Origin: JAEUMG01 sp046349315
GTDB taxonomy: Bacteria > Pseudomonadota > Alphaproteobacteria > Rhizobiales > Aestuariivirgaceae
Assembly: GCA_046349315.1 (NCBI GenBank)
Contig: JAXMCQ010000015.1
Location: forward strand, 85,999 to 149,998
Reading direction: 5' to 3'
DNA length: 64,000 nucleotides
Shown here: positions 25,776-34,640 of the stretch, piece by piece
Numbering within the stretch: the first letter of the stretch is position 1
Layout: every line of letters starts with the position of its first letter
Program-made: the position numbers and the translations under genes
Notes under the pieces: model-generated
Databases searched by the model: none
What the model saw: only the letters and a program-made list of their open reading frames with translations
What the model was told of the DNA's origin: nothing

Positions 25776-25939
25776 GGCTTTTTGCGCAAAGCGCCCGCCT
25801 GTTCCCGCTATTGCGGCGGATCATAGCCTGAAGGGGTAAATGGGGTACTAAGCGCTTACGTTGAGTTTCGCCTATGTTGGCAGCTTTTGTTGCGTTGCGG
25901 CATGCGCTAGGGTCGATTGCCCGAAGAAGGATTACCGCC

Positions 25940-27229
25940 ATGTCTGCGCAAGCCAAGAGCGAGCCCGCCAACGAGAACCGCCCGATCAAGGACCTCTACG
26001 AGATCGGCGAGATTCCGCCCTTGGGCCATGTGCCGTCGCGCATGTATGCCTGGTGCATCAGGCAGGACCGGCATGGGCCGCCCAATAGTGCCATGCAGGT
26101 CGAGGTCGTTCCGACCTGGGAAATCGGCGAGGACGAGGTGCTGATCCTCGTGATGGCAGCGGGCGTCAATTACAACGGCGTGTGGGCGGCGCTCGGCAAG
26201 CCCATCTCGCCGATCGACGGCCACAAGAATCCCTATCACATCGCCGGCTCCGATGCCTCTGGCATCGTCTACAAGGTTGGCGCCAAGGTGAAGCGCTGGA
26301 AGGTCGGCGATGAAGTTGTCGTCCACTGCAACCAGGATGATGGCGATGATGAGGAGTGCAATGGCGGCGATCCGATGTTTTCGCCGAGCCAGCGCATCTG
26401 GGGCTATGAGACGCCGGATGGATCCTTCGCGCAATTTGCCCGCGTACAAGCACGCCAATTGCTCCCGCGCCCGCAACATCTCACCTGGGAAGAGTCCGCC
26501 TGCTACACGCTGACCTTGGCGACCGCCTATCGCATGTTGTTCGGCCATCGCCCGCATACTCTAAAGCCGGGACAGAATGTCCTTGTCTGGGGCGCTTCGG
26601 GCGGCCTCGGCTCGATGGCGGTGCAGTTGATCGCTACTGCCGGCGGCAATGCGATCGGCATCATCTCGGAAGACGACAAGCGTGATTTCGTCATGCAGCT
26701 CGGCGCCAAGGGCGTCATCAACCGTAAAAGCTATTCCTGCTGGGGGCAGATGCCTGCGGTCGGCTCTCCCGAATACAATGAATGGCTGAAAAGCGTGCGC
26801 GATTTCGGCAAGGCGATCTGGGCCTTCACCGGCAAGGGCAATAATGTCGATATCGTCTTTGAGCACCCGGGCGAATCGACTTTCCCCGTTTCGGTCTTCG
26901 TCGTGAAGCGCGGCGGCATGGTGGTGATCTGCGCCGGCACGACGGGATACAATCTCACTATGGATGCGCGTTATCTGTGGATGCATCAGAAGCGCGTGCA
27001 AGGCTCGCATTTCGCCAACCTCATGCAGGCCGCGAATGCCAACAAGCTCGTCATTGCGCGGCGCATCGATCCCTGCATGTCGGATGTCTATCCGTGGCGA
27101 GACATCCCCAAGGCGCATATGAAGATGTGGAAGAACGAGCATCGGCCCGGCAACATGGCGGTGCTGGTCTCGGCACCGCGGCCCGGCCTCAGAACCTTCG
27201 AGGACGCTATTGAGGCGTCGCGTAGCTAG
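25940..27229 (+). CDS. ccr: Crotonyl-CoA carboxylase/reductase
   Basis: 429 residues of the zinc-less medium-chain dehydrogenase/reductase type. It reductively carboxylates crotonyl-CoA to ethylmalonyl-CoA, the defining step of the ethylmalonyl-CoA pathway. Signature segments are DLYEIGEIPPLGHVP and MYAWCIRQDRHGPP at the start, GVNYNGVWAALGKPIS (about 75-90), CNGGDPMFSPSQRIWGYETPDG, the NADPH-binding LVWGASGGLGSMAVQL (about 215-230) and HFANLMQAA near the C-terminus. ATG 25940 has AGAAGG upstream; the frame extends 22 codons further but without conservation. Confidence 0.95.
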   Translation: MSAQAKSEPANENRPIKDLYEIGEIPPLGHVPSRMYAWCIRQDRHGPPNSAMQVEVVPTWEIGEDEVLILVMAAGVNYNGVWAALGKPISPIDGHKNPYHIAGSDASGIVYKVGAKVKRWKVGDEVVVHCNQDDGDDEECNGGDPMFSPSQRIWGYETPDGSFAQFARVQARQLLPRPQHLTWEESACYTLTLATAYRMLFGHRPHTLKPGQNVLVWGASGGLGSMAVQLIATAGGNAIGIISEDDKRDFVMQLGAKGVINRKSYSCWGQMPAVGSPEYNEWLKSVRDFGKAIWAFTGKGNNVDIVFEHPGESTFPVSVFVVKRGGMVVICAGTTGYNLTMDARYLWMHQKRVQGSHFANLMQAANANKLVIARRIDPCMSDVYPWRDIPKAHMKMWKNEHRPGNMAVLVSAPRPGLRTFEDAIEASRS

Positions 27230-27239
27230 CTACTCCTTA

Positions 27240-28112
27240 TCACCTGTTGCCAAAATCCGTTGAGTCCGGCGATGACGACGGCTGTCCGTGAATGGCAATG
27301 ACGCGGTTTACTTCGCCGCCGAAGATCAAGACCAGTGCTGCAAGGTAGAGAAAGAACATCGCGGCAAAGAGGCCGGACAGGGAGGCATAGGTCGAGACGA
27401 AAGTGCCGAAGCGCACGAGATAGATCGAATAGGCGACCGACAGGATAATCCACACGACGACGGTGAGAAGGACGCCGGGCAGGACTTCGCGGATGGTGAG
27501 ACGCTTTGCGGGCAACACGCGGTGGCAGATCAGAAGCCAGCCAGTGAGGAGCAGGATGGCGATCGGAAAGCGCCAGCGATCGAGTTCCTCGAAACTGCCG
27601 CGGATACCGGGCGCGTAGGTCTCCACCGTGACGAGGATGACCGGACCGAAGACGATCAATATTGCAAAGGCCAAGAGCACGATTGCCGCAAAGACGACGA
27701 ACAATACGCTTTGCAGATAGAGGACCCAGAAGCTGCGGGTTTCCTTGAGATCATAGGCGCGATTGAGGCCGACGCGTATGCTGTCGACGCCGGCCATGGC
27801 GCTCCACACCGTGACGATGGCCGAGATGCTGAGCAATCCGGTGCGCGGCACGGTGAGGATGGAGTGGATTTCCGGGGCCAGCGGGTTGACGAGGCGCTCC
27901 GGTGCGACGCTCAAGAGATAGCCAACGACCGCATCGGCGAGATTGGCATTGCCGAAGAAACCGGCGAGAGCGGTGAGGAAGATCAAGAAGGGAAAGATCG
28001 AAAACAGCGTGCGGAAGGCGATGTTGCCGGCAAGCGGTACCGCCTCGTCGGCGAATAGGCGCTGGAACGCTTCGTAGATGAGCCAGATAATGTTTGGCCG
28101 ATCGCTTGCCAT
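27240..28112 (-). CDS. YihY/BrkB family inner membrane protein
   Basis: 290 residues, six membrane helices, with the family opening AGNIAFRTLFSIFPFLIFLTA and the later LPGVLLTVVVWIILSVAYSIYL and YASLSGLFAAMFFLYLAALVLIFGGEVN segments. The family was once called ribonuclease BN in error; its transport or envelope role is not settled. It is a stand-alone gene convergent with ccr. Confidence 0.88.
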   Translation of the reverse strand: MASDRPNIIWLIYEAFQRLFADEAVPLAGNIAFRTLFSIFPFLIFLTALAGFFGNANLADAVVGYLLSVAPERLVNPLAPEIHSILTVPRTGLLSISAIVTVWSAMAGVDSIRVGLNRAYDLKETRSFWVLYLQSVLFVVFAAIVLLAFAILIVFGPVILVTVETYAPGIRGSFEELDRWRFPIAILLLTGWLLICHRVLPAKRLTIREVLPGVLLTVVVWIILSVAYSIYLVRFGTFVSTYASLSGLFAAMFFLYLAALVLIFGGEVNRVIAIHGQPSSSPDSTDFGNR

Positions 28113-28176
28113 TGCGCCTTGATAGCGGGTCGCCCGGCTTGTGCAAACCGTTGCTCGACCCGCGCACGCAGAAGCC

Positions 28177-28869
28177 CTAGGCGCGCAGCTTCACGAGCTC
28201 CTGGTCGACACTGGCACGCAGGCCCGGATCGAGCCTCAGGCGCGACGCCAGCATGGCGAGATAGGCTTGTTCGGCGGGATCGTCAGGATCGATTGCCAGC
28301 GCGGAAGCGGCATAAATTTCGACCGCGGCTTCGGGTGTTGCGGCCCCGCGCACGACCGCGTCGATGTCGAGGGGCTTGCGCAATTCGTCGAAGACGAATG
28401 CCTTGGCCTCGGTATCGAGGGCGAGTTCGTCGATCTTGGCGAAGATGCGCTTCTGCTCGTCGGCGTCGATGTGGCCGTCAGCCTTTGCAGCAGCAATCAT
28501 GGCGCGCAGAAGCGAAAGGCTCAATTCATCGCGCTCGGCCTTGGGCGCAGGCAGAAAAGGCGTGCCCTCGGCCTGGGGCGTGATGTCCTTCATGTCGCCC
28601 GCAGGCACTGTCGTCTGGGCATCCTTATTGACTTGCCAGGTCTGATAGGCCTTGTAGGCAAGCCCGCCGAGCACCGCAGCACCACCGATCTTGAACGCGC
28701 CCTTGGCAAGCTTCTTGCCGCCTTTCGAACCCAAGAGGATCGATGCAAGGCCGCCGGCGACCGCGCCGCCCGCCAAGCCCTTGATCAAGTCAGGCGAAAG
28801 GCCGCCCTTCCTGCCGTCGCCGGCTTGGCCGCCAAGAAACTGGTCCAAGAGCTTCTGTGGATCGAACAT
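28177..28869 (-). CDS. DUF533 family protein (TerB-like C-terminal domain)
   Basis: 230 residues opening MFDPQKLLDQFLGG, then a Gly/Ala-rich hydrophobic segment (about 29-70, KGLAGGAVAGGLASILLGS) and a C-terminal TerB-like helical domain with KADGHIDADEQKRIFAKI (calcium-type acidic loop). This is the YebE/DUF533 layout of inner membrane-associated proteins of unknown role. Start 28869 has GGGAGATG immediately upstream; the 38 codons further upstream are rejected. Divergent from the EamA transporter. Confidence 0.85.
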   Translation of the reverse strand: MFDPQKLLDQFLGGQAGDGRKGGLSPDLIKGLAGGAVAGGLASILLGSKGGKKLAKGAFKIGGAAVLGGLAYKAYQTWQVNKDAQTTVPAGDMKDITPQAEGTPFLPAPKAERDELSLSLLRAMIAAAKADGHIDADEQKRIFAKIDELALDTEAKAFVFDELRKPLDIDAVVRGAATPEAAVEIYAASALAIDPDDPAEQAYLAMLASRLRLDPGLRASVDQELVKLRA

Positions 28870-28955
28870 CACATCTCCCTTGCGTGGAAAGGACTGGTCA
28901 AGACGAAACGACCCGGGCAAGACCGGGCCATTCTTCGGAAAGGTGCCGACCTCCC

Positions 28956-29846
28956 ATGACCGAAAGACAACAAGCTCCGTCATGGATCGGCGCGGCCCCG
29001 CTCCTTTTCGTGTTCATGTGGGCAACGGGCTTCATCGTTGCAAGGCTCGCGGCGCCGCATGCCGATCCGATGTGGTTTTTGGCTCTGCGGTTTGGCATTT
29101 CCTGTCTCATCCTCACGGCAATCGCGCTCATCACGGGTTCGCGCTGGCCACGTCCGGTACAGACGCGGGATGCGATGGTGGCGGGAGCGCTCATCCATGG
29201 CGGCTATCTTGGGCCTGTCTATTGGGCAGTGGCGCATGGCATGCCGGCCGGCGTTTCGGCATTGATCGTCGGACTACAACCTTTGCTCACATCCTTCTTC
29301 GCCGCGCTGTTGATCGGCGAAGCCATCGGGCGGCGGCAATGGCAAGGGCTCATTGTCGGCCTTGCCGGCATTGCTCTTGTCGTCTCGCCGAAGCTGACGC
29401 TCGCCGCGCTCGGTGGCATTACGCCGCTCACGATCCTCGTCACGATTCTTGGCGCGGTGTCGATTTCCTTCGGCACTGTCTATCAGAAGCGTCATGGGGC
29501 GGCGCTGGATCTGGCCGCGGGCGGCGCCTGGCAATATGCCGGCGGCACGATTGTTACCTTTCTCGGCACTTTGCTTTTCGGGCGCTTCCGGTTCGATGCC
29601 ACGCTGGAAGCGTGGACAGCCCTGGTATGGTCGGTGCTCGTGCTCTCGCTCGGTGCAATCACGCTTCTCATGCTGCTGATCCGGCACGGGAGCGTGTCGC
29701 GCGTCTCGGGACTCATCTTCCTGGTTCCGGCCGTTGCGGCGGCCATGGCCTATCTCCTGTTTGACGAAACGCTCTCGGCGGTCCAAATCGCCGGAATGGC
29801 GTTATGCGGCGCTGCCGTCTTCCTTGTTACGAGGCCATCGGAATGA
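28956..29846 (+). CDS. DMT superfamily transporter (EamA)
   Basis: 296 residues, ten membrane helices in two EamA repeats. The opening PLLFVFMWATGFIVARLA and the glycine-rich GLQPLLTSFFAALLIGE and FLVPAVAAAMAYLLFDE segments are typical. Members export amino acids or metabolites; substrate unknown. Its stop overlaps the start of the quinone oxidoreductase (ATGA). Confidence 0.88.
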   Translation: MTERQQAPSWIGAAPLLFVFMWATGFIVARLAAPHADPMWFLALRFGISCLILTAIALITGSRWPRPVQTRDAMVAGALIHGGYLGPVYWAVAHGMPAGVSALIVGLQPLLTSFFAALLIGEAIGRRQWQGLIVGLAGIALVVSPKLTLAALGGITPLTILVTILGAVSISFGTVYQKRHGAALDLAAGGAWQYAGGTIVTFLGTLLFGRFRFDATLEAWTALVWSVLVLSLGAITLLMLLIRHGSVSRVSGLIFLVPAVAAAMAYLLFDETLSAVQIAGMALCGAAVFLVTRPSE

Positions 29847-30817
29847 AAGCAGTCTCGTGCAAGGCTTATGGCGCACCAGAGACACTTGTCGTCGACGATA
29901 TTCCTGCGCCTGCGGCCTCGCCAGGCGAAGCCATTGTTACCGTCAAGGCCGTAGGCCTCAATTTCTTCGATACGCTGATCATCCAAGGCAAGTATCAATT
30001 CAAACCGCAATTCCCATTCTCGCCGGGTGCGGAAGTGGCGGGCATTATCAAATCGGCCTCGAGTGAGACGAAGGGCTTTGTACCCGGCGATCGTGTCGTT
30101 GCCTTCACCGGATGGGGCGGGGCGCGCGAAGAAATCGCTGTTCCGCTAGATCGGATTGTGAAACTTCCCGATAGCGTTTCTTTTGAAATGGCAGCCGGCC
30201 TCACGGTCACCTATGGAACAACGCTGCATGCGCTTGCCGATCGCGGACGGCTGAAGAGAGGCGAGAGACTGGTGGTGCTCGGTGCCGCCGGCGGCACGGG
30301 CCAGGCGGCAATCGAAATCGGCAAATTGATGGGAGCACACGTCATCGCTTGCGCGTCGTCGCCGGAAAAGCTCGCATTCTGCCGATCCATCGGTGCCGAT
30401 GCGACGATCGATTACGACAAGCAGGATCTGAAAGAGGCGATCAGGACCGCAACAGGCGGGCAGGGTGCCGATGTCATCTTTGACCCGGTCGGCGGCGATC
30501 TTGCCGAACCGGCGTTACGCGCAATGGCCTGGGGCGGGCGCTATCTGGTGATCGGCTTTGCGTCGGGCGACATCCCCAAGTTTCCACTCAATCTCGTTCT
30601 CCTGAAGGGATGCGATGTCGTCGGCGTGTTCTGGGGCAATCATGTCGAGCGCGAGCCGGAAGCGCACCGCACCAATCTCGTCCGCCTCGTCGATTGGTGC
30701 GCGCAAGGGCAGATCGCACCGCATGTTCACAGAACTTACAGGCTGGAGGAGACGGCCGACGCACTCCGCGCCATCGCGGTGCGTGAAGTAAGAGGCAAGG
30801 CAATCCTCGTCGTCTAG
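29843..30817 (+). CDS. NADPH:quinone oxidoreductase family MDR enzyme
   Basis: 324 residues of the zinc-less medium-chain reductases. The N-terminal MKAVSCKAYGAPETLVVDD and GLNFFDTLIIQGKYQFKP, the NADPH-binding LVVLGAAGGTGQAAIEIGKLMGA and VIFDPVGGDLAEPAL are clear. Probably reduces quinones or enoyl compounds. It is translationally coupled to the EamA transporter upstream and converges on the YkvA gene. Confidence 0.88.
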   Translation: MKAVSCKAYGAPETLVVDDIPAPAASPGEAIVTVKAVGLNFFDTLIIQGKYQFKPQFPFSPGAEVAGIIKSASSETKGFVPGDRVVAFTGWGGAREEIAVPLDRIVKLPDSVSFEMAAGLTVTYGTTLHALADRGRLKRGERLVVLGAAGGTGQAAIEIGKLMGAHVIACASSPEKLAFCRSIGADATIDYDKQDLKEAIRTATGGQGADVIFDPVGGDLAEPALRAMAWGGRYLVIGFASGDIPKFPLNLVLLKGCDVVGVFWGNHVEREPEAHRTNLVRLVDWCAQGQIAPHVHRTYRLEETADALRAIAVREVRGKAILVV

Positions 30818-31212
30818 GTGGCCGTCGCCTGGTCCTCGCGCAATCGCCTGACGGTACGATGAGCGCGGTCGTAATGCTCGGGCTTCATGTGCGTGCGGAT
30901 GAGCGCCAACGCCGTCACTAGGACGGTGAGGTCGTCGGTGAACCCAACACCCAGCAACACATCCGGGATCGTGTCGATGGGGAGCACGAAATAGCCCAGG
31001 GCTGCGAAAAGGATCGCCTTGACGCGCATTGGCGTGTGGGCGTCGGTCGCGCAGTAAAAGGCCGCTACGGCGTCCTCGGCAAAGGGGACCCTGGCAAACA
31101 CCTTGGCGAGCTTCGGCCAGAAGCCGGAGCGCACGCGCTGTTCATTATGGGCGATAACCATCGGAAGCTGTATCCCATCGCTCGACAAATCGGCGGAAGA
31201 TATGGGTGCCAT
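30814..31212 (-). CDS. YkvA family (DUF1232) membrane protein
   Basis: 132 residues. The C-terminal DUF1232 domain has RVKAILFAALGYFVLPIDTIPDVL (split as ILFAALGYFVLPIDTIPD), followed by GFTDDLTVLVTALALIRTHM. ATG 31212 is chosen because AAGGAGGAG lies just upstream; the TTG at 31227 would contain that site. Function unknown. Confidence 0.88.
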   Translation of the reverse strand: MAPISSADLSSDGIQLPMVIAHNEQRVRSGFWPKLAKVFARVPFAEDAVAAFYCATDAHTPMRVKAILFAALGYFVLPIDTIPDVLLGVGFTDDLTVLVTALALIRTHMKPEHYDRAHRTVRRLREDQATAT

Positions 31213-31242
31213 AGGCTCCTCCTTCAAGTACCTCGCGCCAAT

Positions 31243-31434
31243 CTACCAGCGCCCGGCGTACCAGATCGCCCCCATGATGATGATAATGGCGATGAATTGC
31301 AGGACGACGCGCCAGCGCATCAGCATTTGCGAACGATTGGGTGAGCCGCCGCGAAACATGTTAACTATGCCGAGACACAGCACCACAAATACCGCGCCGA
31401 CGGCGATCGGTACCAGATAGTCGAAAATACTCAT
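31243..31434 (-). CDS. Twin transmembrane protein, HIG1-domain-like
   Basis: 63 residues with two membrane helices (IAVGAVFVVLCLGIVNMF and LQFIAIIIIMGAIWYA) separated by a basic loop RGGSPNRSQMLMRWRV. The pattern matches the small HIG_1_N proteins common in Rhizobiales, related to eukaryotic respiratory supercomplex factors. Role in these bacteria is not established. Confidence 0.8.
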   Translation of the reverse strand: MSIFDYLVPIAVGAVFVVLCLGIVNMFRGGSPNRSQMLMRWRVVLQFIAIIIIMGAIWYAGRW

Positions 31435-31450
31435 CGAAGCCGTGCCCCTT

Positions 31451-32281
31451 TCAATCGGATGCCTTGTCGATCACCCTGTCGAGCATCCGCGGCGGCAGGA
31501 GGCGCTTGCACCAGCTCATCACCAAGGTGGGCGTGGTGACAGTATATCTGATTCTGGGCCTGAGCGATTCAAGCGCATGGACGAGTTTTTCGAGCACCGC
31601 TTCGGGCGGCAGTTTGAAGCGGCCGGGCTTGGTCTTCTGCAGGCGTTTTCTCTGCTGCACATAGACGTCGCGATAATGCGAGGCGGCGTCGCCGATATTG
31701 CGGTCGAAGGCCTCCAGTGCGTGGACAATGAATTTGCTCGCAATCGGGCCTGGCTCGATGATCACCACATCGATATTGAACGGCTTCAATTCGAGCCGCA
31801 TCGTGTCGGAGAGCGCCTCGATTGCAAATTTTGACGCATTATAGGCGCCGCGCCACTTGAGCGCGACGATGCCCAGCACGGATGAGCACTGCACGACGCG
31901 GCCGGAGCCATTGGCGCGCATCAAAGGCAGGCACTGGCGCGTCAGATCATGCCAGCCGAAAACATTGGCCTGAAACTGCGCTTCAAGCGTGGCGCGCGTC
32001 AGGTCCTCGACTGCTCCGGGCTGTCCGTAGGCGCCATTGTTGAAGAGGGCGTAGAGCTTGCCACCGGTGCGCGATGCGACTTCGGCGACGCAAGCCTCGA
32101 TGGAAGCGGGTTCGGCATAGTCGAGATAGAAGGCTTCAATCCCTTCGGCCTCGAGCCGCACGATATCTTCGGGCTTCCGCGCGGTCGCAAAGACGCGCCA
32201 GCCCCTCGCCTTCATGCCGCGCGCACAGGTCTCGCCGATGCCGGAGGAACAGCCGGTGATGAGAAGGGTCTTGACGCTCAA
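31451..32281 (-). CDS. SDR family oxidoreductase
   Basis: 276 residues. The cofactor motif is LLITGCSSGIGETCARG and the catalytic YNASK with its upstream Ser (CSSVLGIVALKWRGAYNASKF) is intact; LYALFNNGAYGQPG is the NNAG-type motif. Substrate unknown. Its start overlaps the stop of the acyl-CoA dehydrogenase by 4 bases (32278-32281), so it is in the same transcript. Confidence 0.9.
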   Translation of the reverse strand: MSVKTLLITGCSSGIGETCARGMKARGWRVFATARKPEDIVRLEAEGIEAFYLDYAEPASIEACVAEVASRTGGKLYALFNNGAYGQPGAVEDLTRATLEAQFQANVFGWHDLTRQCLPLMRANGSGRVVQCSSVLGIVALKWRGAYNASKFAIEALSDTMRLELKPFNIDVVIIEPGPIASKFIVHALEAFDRNIGDAASHYRDVYVQQRKRLQKTKPGRFKLPPEAVLEKLVHALESLRPRIRYTVTTPTLVMSWCKRLLPPRMLDRVIDKASD

Positions 32282-33939
32282 TTGCCGCCATCCAAGAGGC
32301 GGCGCGCAATCACCTGCGCCTGGATTTCGGCGGCACCTTCGAAGATGTTGAGAATGCGGGCGTCACAGAGCACCCGGCTGATCTCGAATTCGAGTGCAAA
32401 GCCATTGCCGCCATGGATCTGCAAGGCATTGTCGGCGGCCGACCAGGCGACGCGGGCGGCCAAGAGCTTCGCCATGCCGGCTTCGAGGTCGCAGCGCCGT
32501 CCGGCATCCTTTGCCCGGGCAGCAGCATAGACAAGCTGGCGCGTCGCCATGATCTCAGCCGCCATCAGCGCAAGCTTGTCGGAAATGCGCGGGAAGGACA
32601 CGATCGGCTTGCCAAACTGGATGCGGTCGCTCGCATAACGCAAGCCGAGATCAAGCGCGTTCTGCGCCACGCCGACAGCGCGTGCCGCCGTCTGGATGCG
32701 TGCCGATTCGAAGGTCTGCATCAATTGCTTGAAACCCTGGCCTTCAATACCGCCCAAGAGGTTTTCCGCTTTCACAGCAAAATCCTCAAAGCGGATTTCG
32801 TATTCCTTCATGCCGCGATAACCGAGTACTTCGATCTCGCTGCCGCTCATGCCGGGTGCGGGGAAAGGATCGGTCGCCGTGCCGCGCGGCTTCTCCGCGA
32901 TGAACATCGAGAGGCCCTTGTAACCCGTCTCTGCCGCATCGGTGCGGGCGAGCAGCGTCATGATATCGGCGCGGACAGGATGGGTGATCCAGGTCTTGTT
33001 GCCGGTGACAAGATAGCGCTCGCCGTCGCGCTGCGCACGGGTGCGCAATGAGCCCAAGTCGGATCCGGTATTGGGCTCGGTGAAGACGGCGGTCGGTAAT
33101 AATTCGCCGGTACCGAGTGCGGGGAGCCATTTGCGGCGCTGCGCTTCCGTGCCGCCATGCAGGATCAATTCGCAGGCGATTTCGGCGCGGGTGCCAAGCG
33201 AGCCGACGGCGATCCAGCCGCGCGACAATTCTTCGGAGACGACGCACATCGCCTCTTTGCCGAGACCCAGGCCGCCATAGGCCTCCGGCAATGTCAGCGA
33301 GAAGACACCGAGTTCGGCGAGCTCCGCTACAAGTTCAAGCGGGACATAGTCGTTGTCGAGGTGCCAGGCATGCGCCTTCGGCTTGACCCGGTCGAGAACG
33401 AAACGGCGCATCGTTTCGCGCATCTCATCGAGTGCGGGATCGAGATGGCAATTGCCGTAGGTGAGCGGCTCGCCCGCCGCCAGCATGAGTTCGACCAAGC
33501 GGGCGCGGGCGCCCGGCGTGTTGCCGTGGTCGAGGAGTTCGCCGCAGGCACCCTCGCTCAAGGAGGCGATCTCGGCGCGCGAGACATCTAACTCGCCCAA
33601 GCGGGCAAATTCGGCCTGGTTCATCGGCATGCCGCCGACAATGTGATGGAGATATTCTCCCGCCGCGATCGCCACCAGTAATTGCTCGGTCTCGCCAAGC
33701 TTGCCTTCGCTTTCGAGCCGGTTGGCATAGGCGGCGAGTTCGGTCAGAACGCTCGCATAGGTCGCAAACCAGGCCAGGGCGTGGAGGGCGTGCTGGTCGG
33801 CATCGGAAAATTTCCGGGTACGGGCGCGGCTGCGTGATTTGAGGAAAAGCGTCTCCACGGTGCGGGCAGCTTCGCCGACCATTCGGCCCAGTTCGCGCGG
33901 CGGCACCGCTATGCTCGTTTGGTGTTCTGCCAGGCTCAT
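32278..33939 (-). CDS. mcd: (2S)-methylsuccinyl-CoA dehydrogenase
   Basis: 553 residues, larger than ordinary acyl-CoA dehydrogenases (about 380-400) because of an N-terminal extension of about 160 residues (ARTVETLFLKSRSRARTRKF, YLHHIVGGMPMNQAEFARL), the hallmark of the methylsuccinyl-CoA dehydrogenases of the ethylmalonyl-CoA pathway. The catalytic part shows GVFSLTLPEAYGGLGLGKEA, FTEPNTGSDLGSL, TGNKTWITH and LQIHGGNGFALEFEISRVL. ATG 33939 has AGGGAG eight bases upstream; GTG 33948 would sit inside that site. Its product would be the substrate of the mesaconyl-CoA hydratase encoded near 21 kb. Confidence 0.92.
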   Translation of the reverse strand: MSLAEHQTSIAVPPRELGRMVGEAARTVETLFLKSRSRARTRKFSDADQHALHALAWFATYASVLTELAAYANRLESEGKLGETEQLLVAIAAGEYLHHIVGGMPMNQAEFARLGELDVSRAEIASLSEGACGELLDHGNTPGARARLVELMLAAGEPLTYGNCHLDPALDEMRETMRRFVLDRVKPKAHAWHLDNDYVPLELVAELAELGVFSLTLPEAYGGLGLGKEAMCVVSEELSRGWIAVGSLGTRAEIACELILHGGTEAQRRKWLPALGTGELLPTAVFTEPNTGSDLGSLRTRAQRDGERYLVTGNKTWITHPVRADIMTLLARTDAAETGYKGLSMFIAEKPRGTATDPFPAPGMSGSEIEVLGYRGMKEYEIRFEDFAVKAENLLGGIEGQGFKQLMQTFESARIQTAARAVGVAQNALDLGLRYASDRIQFGKPIVSFPRISDKLALMAAEIMATRQLVYAAARAKDAGRRCDLEAGMAKLLAARVAWSAADNALQIHGGNGFALEFEISRVLCDARILNIFEGAAEIQAQVIARRLLDGGN

Positions 33940-34081
33940 AAGGCTCACTCCCTGTGGCGCCCGCGACTATACCAGCGTCAGGGGGGAGGCAAGGCGCAAA
34001 CCGGCGCAGCGCGGACTTGTCAAATTTGAGCCCGATTCTTCCCGCATTTGATCGCACTAGCCTGCAAAATGCCGCGAGGAT

Positions 34082-34606
34082 ATGATCCACCGCATGATTC
34101 TTACGCGAATACTTGGCGCTTTGGCGCTTTCCGCATCCCTGGCCGGGCATGCCTATGCCCAAGCCCAGGATCCAACGCCGCTTGGCGAATTCAAGGACTG
34201 GGCCGCCTATACCTATAAGACCTCGGGCGGCAAGGTTTGCTATGTCGTCTCGCAGCCCAAGGCCTCCGACCCCAAGAACGCCAAGCGCGATCCGGTCTTC
34301 TTCCTGGTGACGCACCGGCCCGGCCAGGGCGTCCGCAACGAGGTGAGCACGATCATCGGATATCCTTTCAAGAAGGAAGCGATCGTCAAAGTCACTGTGG
34401 ATAAAACCGCCTTCGACCTCTTCACCAATGGCGATGGCGCCTGGGCCGATACCTCGGCCAAGGACAAGCAGATCGTGGCCGCGCTCCGTAAGGGCCAGGC
34501 TCTGTCAGTCAAGGGAACGTCGCTGCGCGGCACGTCGACGACGGACACCTATTCGCTCGACGGCGTCACCGCGGCGCTTGCCGCGATCGATACGGCCTGC
34601 AAGTAA
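34082..34606 (+). CDS. Invasion-associated locus B (IalB) family protein
   Basis: 174 residues with a signal peptide ending near AYAQA. The mature protein shows FKDWAAYTYKTSGGKVCYVVSQPK and TYSLDGVTAALAAIDTACK, the IalB/DUF1176-type pattern of Rhizobiales periplasmic proteins. The name comes from Bartonella; in free-living relatives the role is unknown and should not be read as virulence. ATG 34094 is an alternative start. Divergent from mcd. Confidence 0.85.
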   Translation: MIHRMILTRILGALALSASLAGHAYAQAQDPTPLGEFKDWAAYTYKTSGGKVCYVVSQPKASDPKNAKRDPVFFLVTHRPGQGVRNEVSTIIGYPFKKEAIVKVTVDKTAFDLFTNGDGAWADTSAKDKQIVAALRKGQALSVKGTSLRGTSTTDTYSLDGVTAALAAIDTACK

Positions 34607-34640
34607 GCGCGCGCTCCCCGGCAGGGGAAGAGAGAATGAC

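Noticed and set aside
34612..34632. Short TCCCC/GGGGA hairpin between the IalB and methyltransferase genes
   Set aside because: Only five pairs and no T-run on either strand; too weak to call a terminator.
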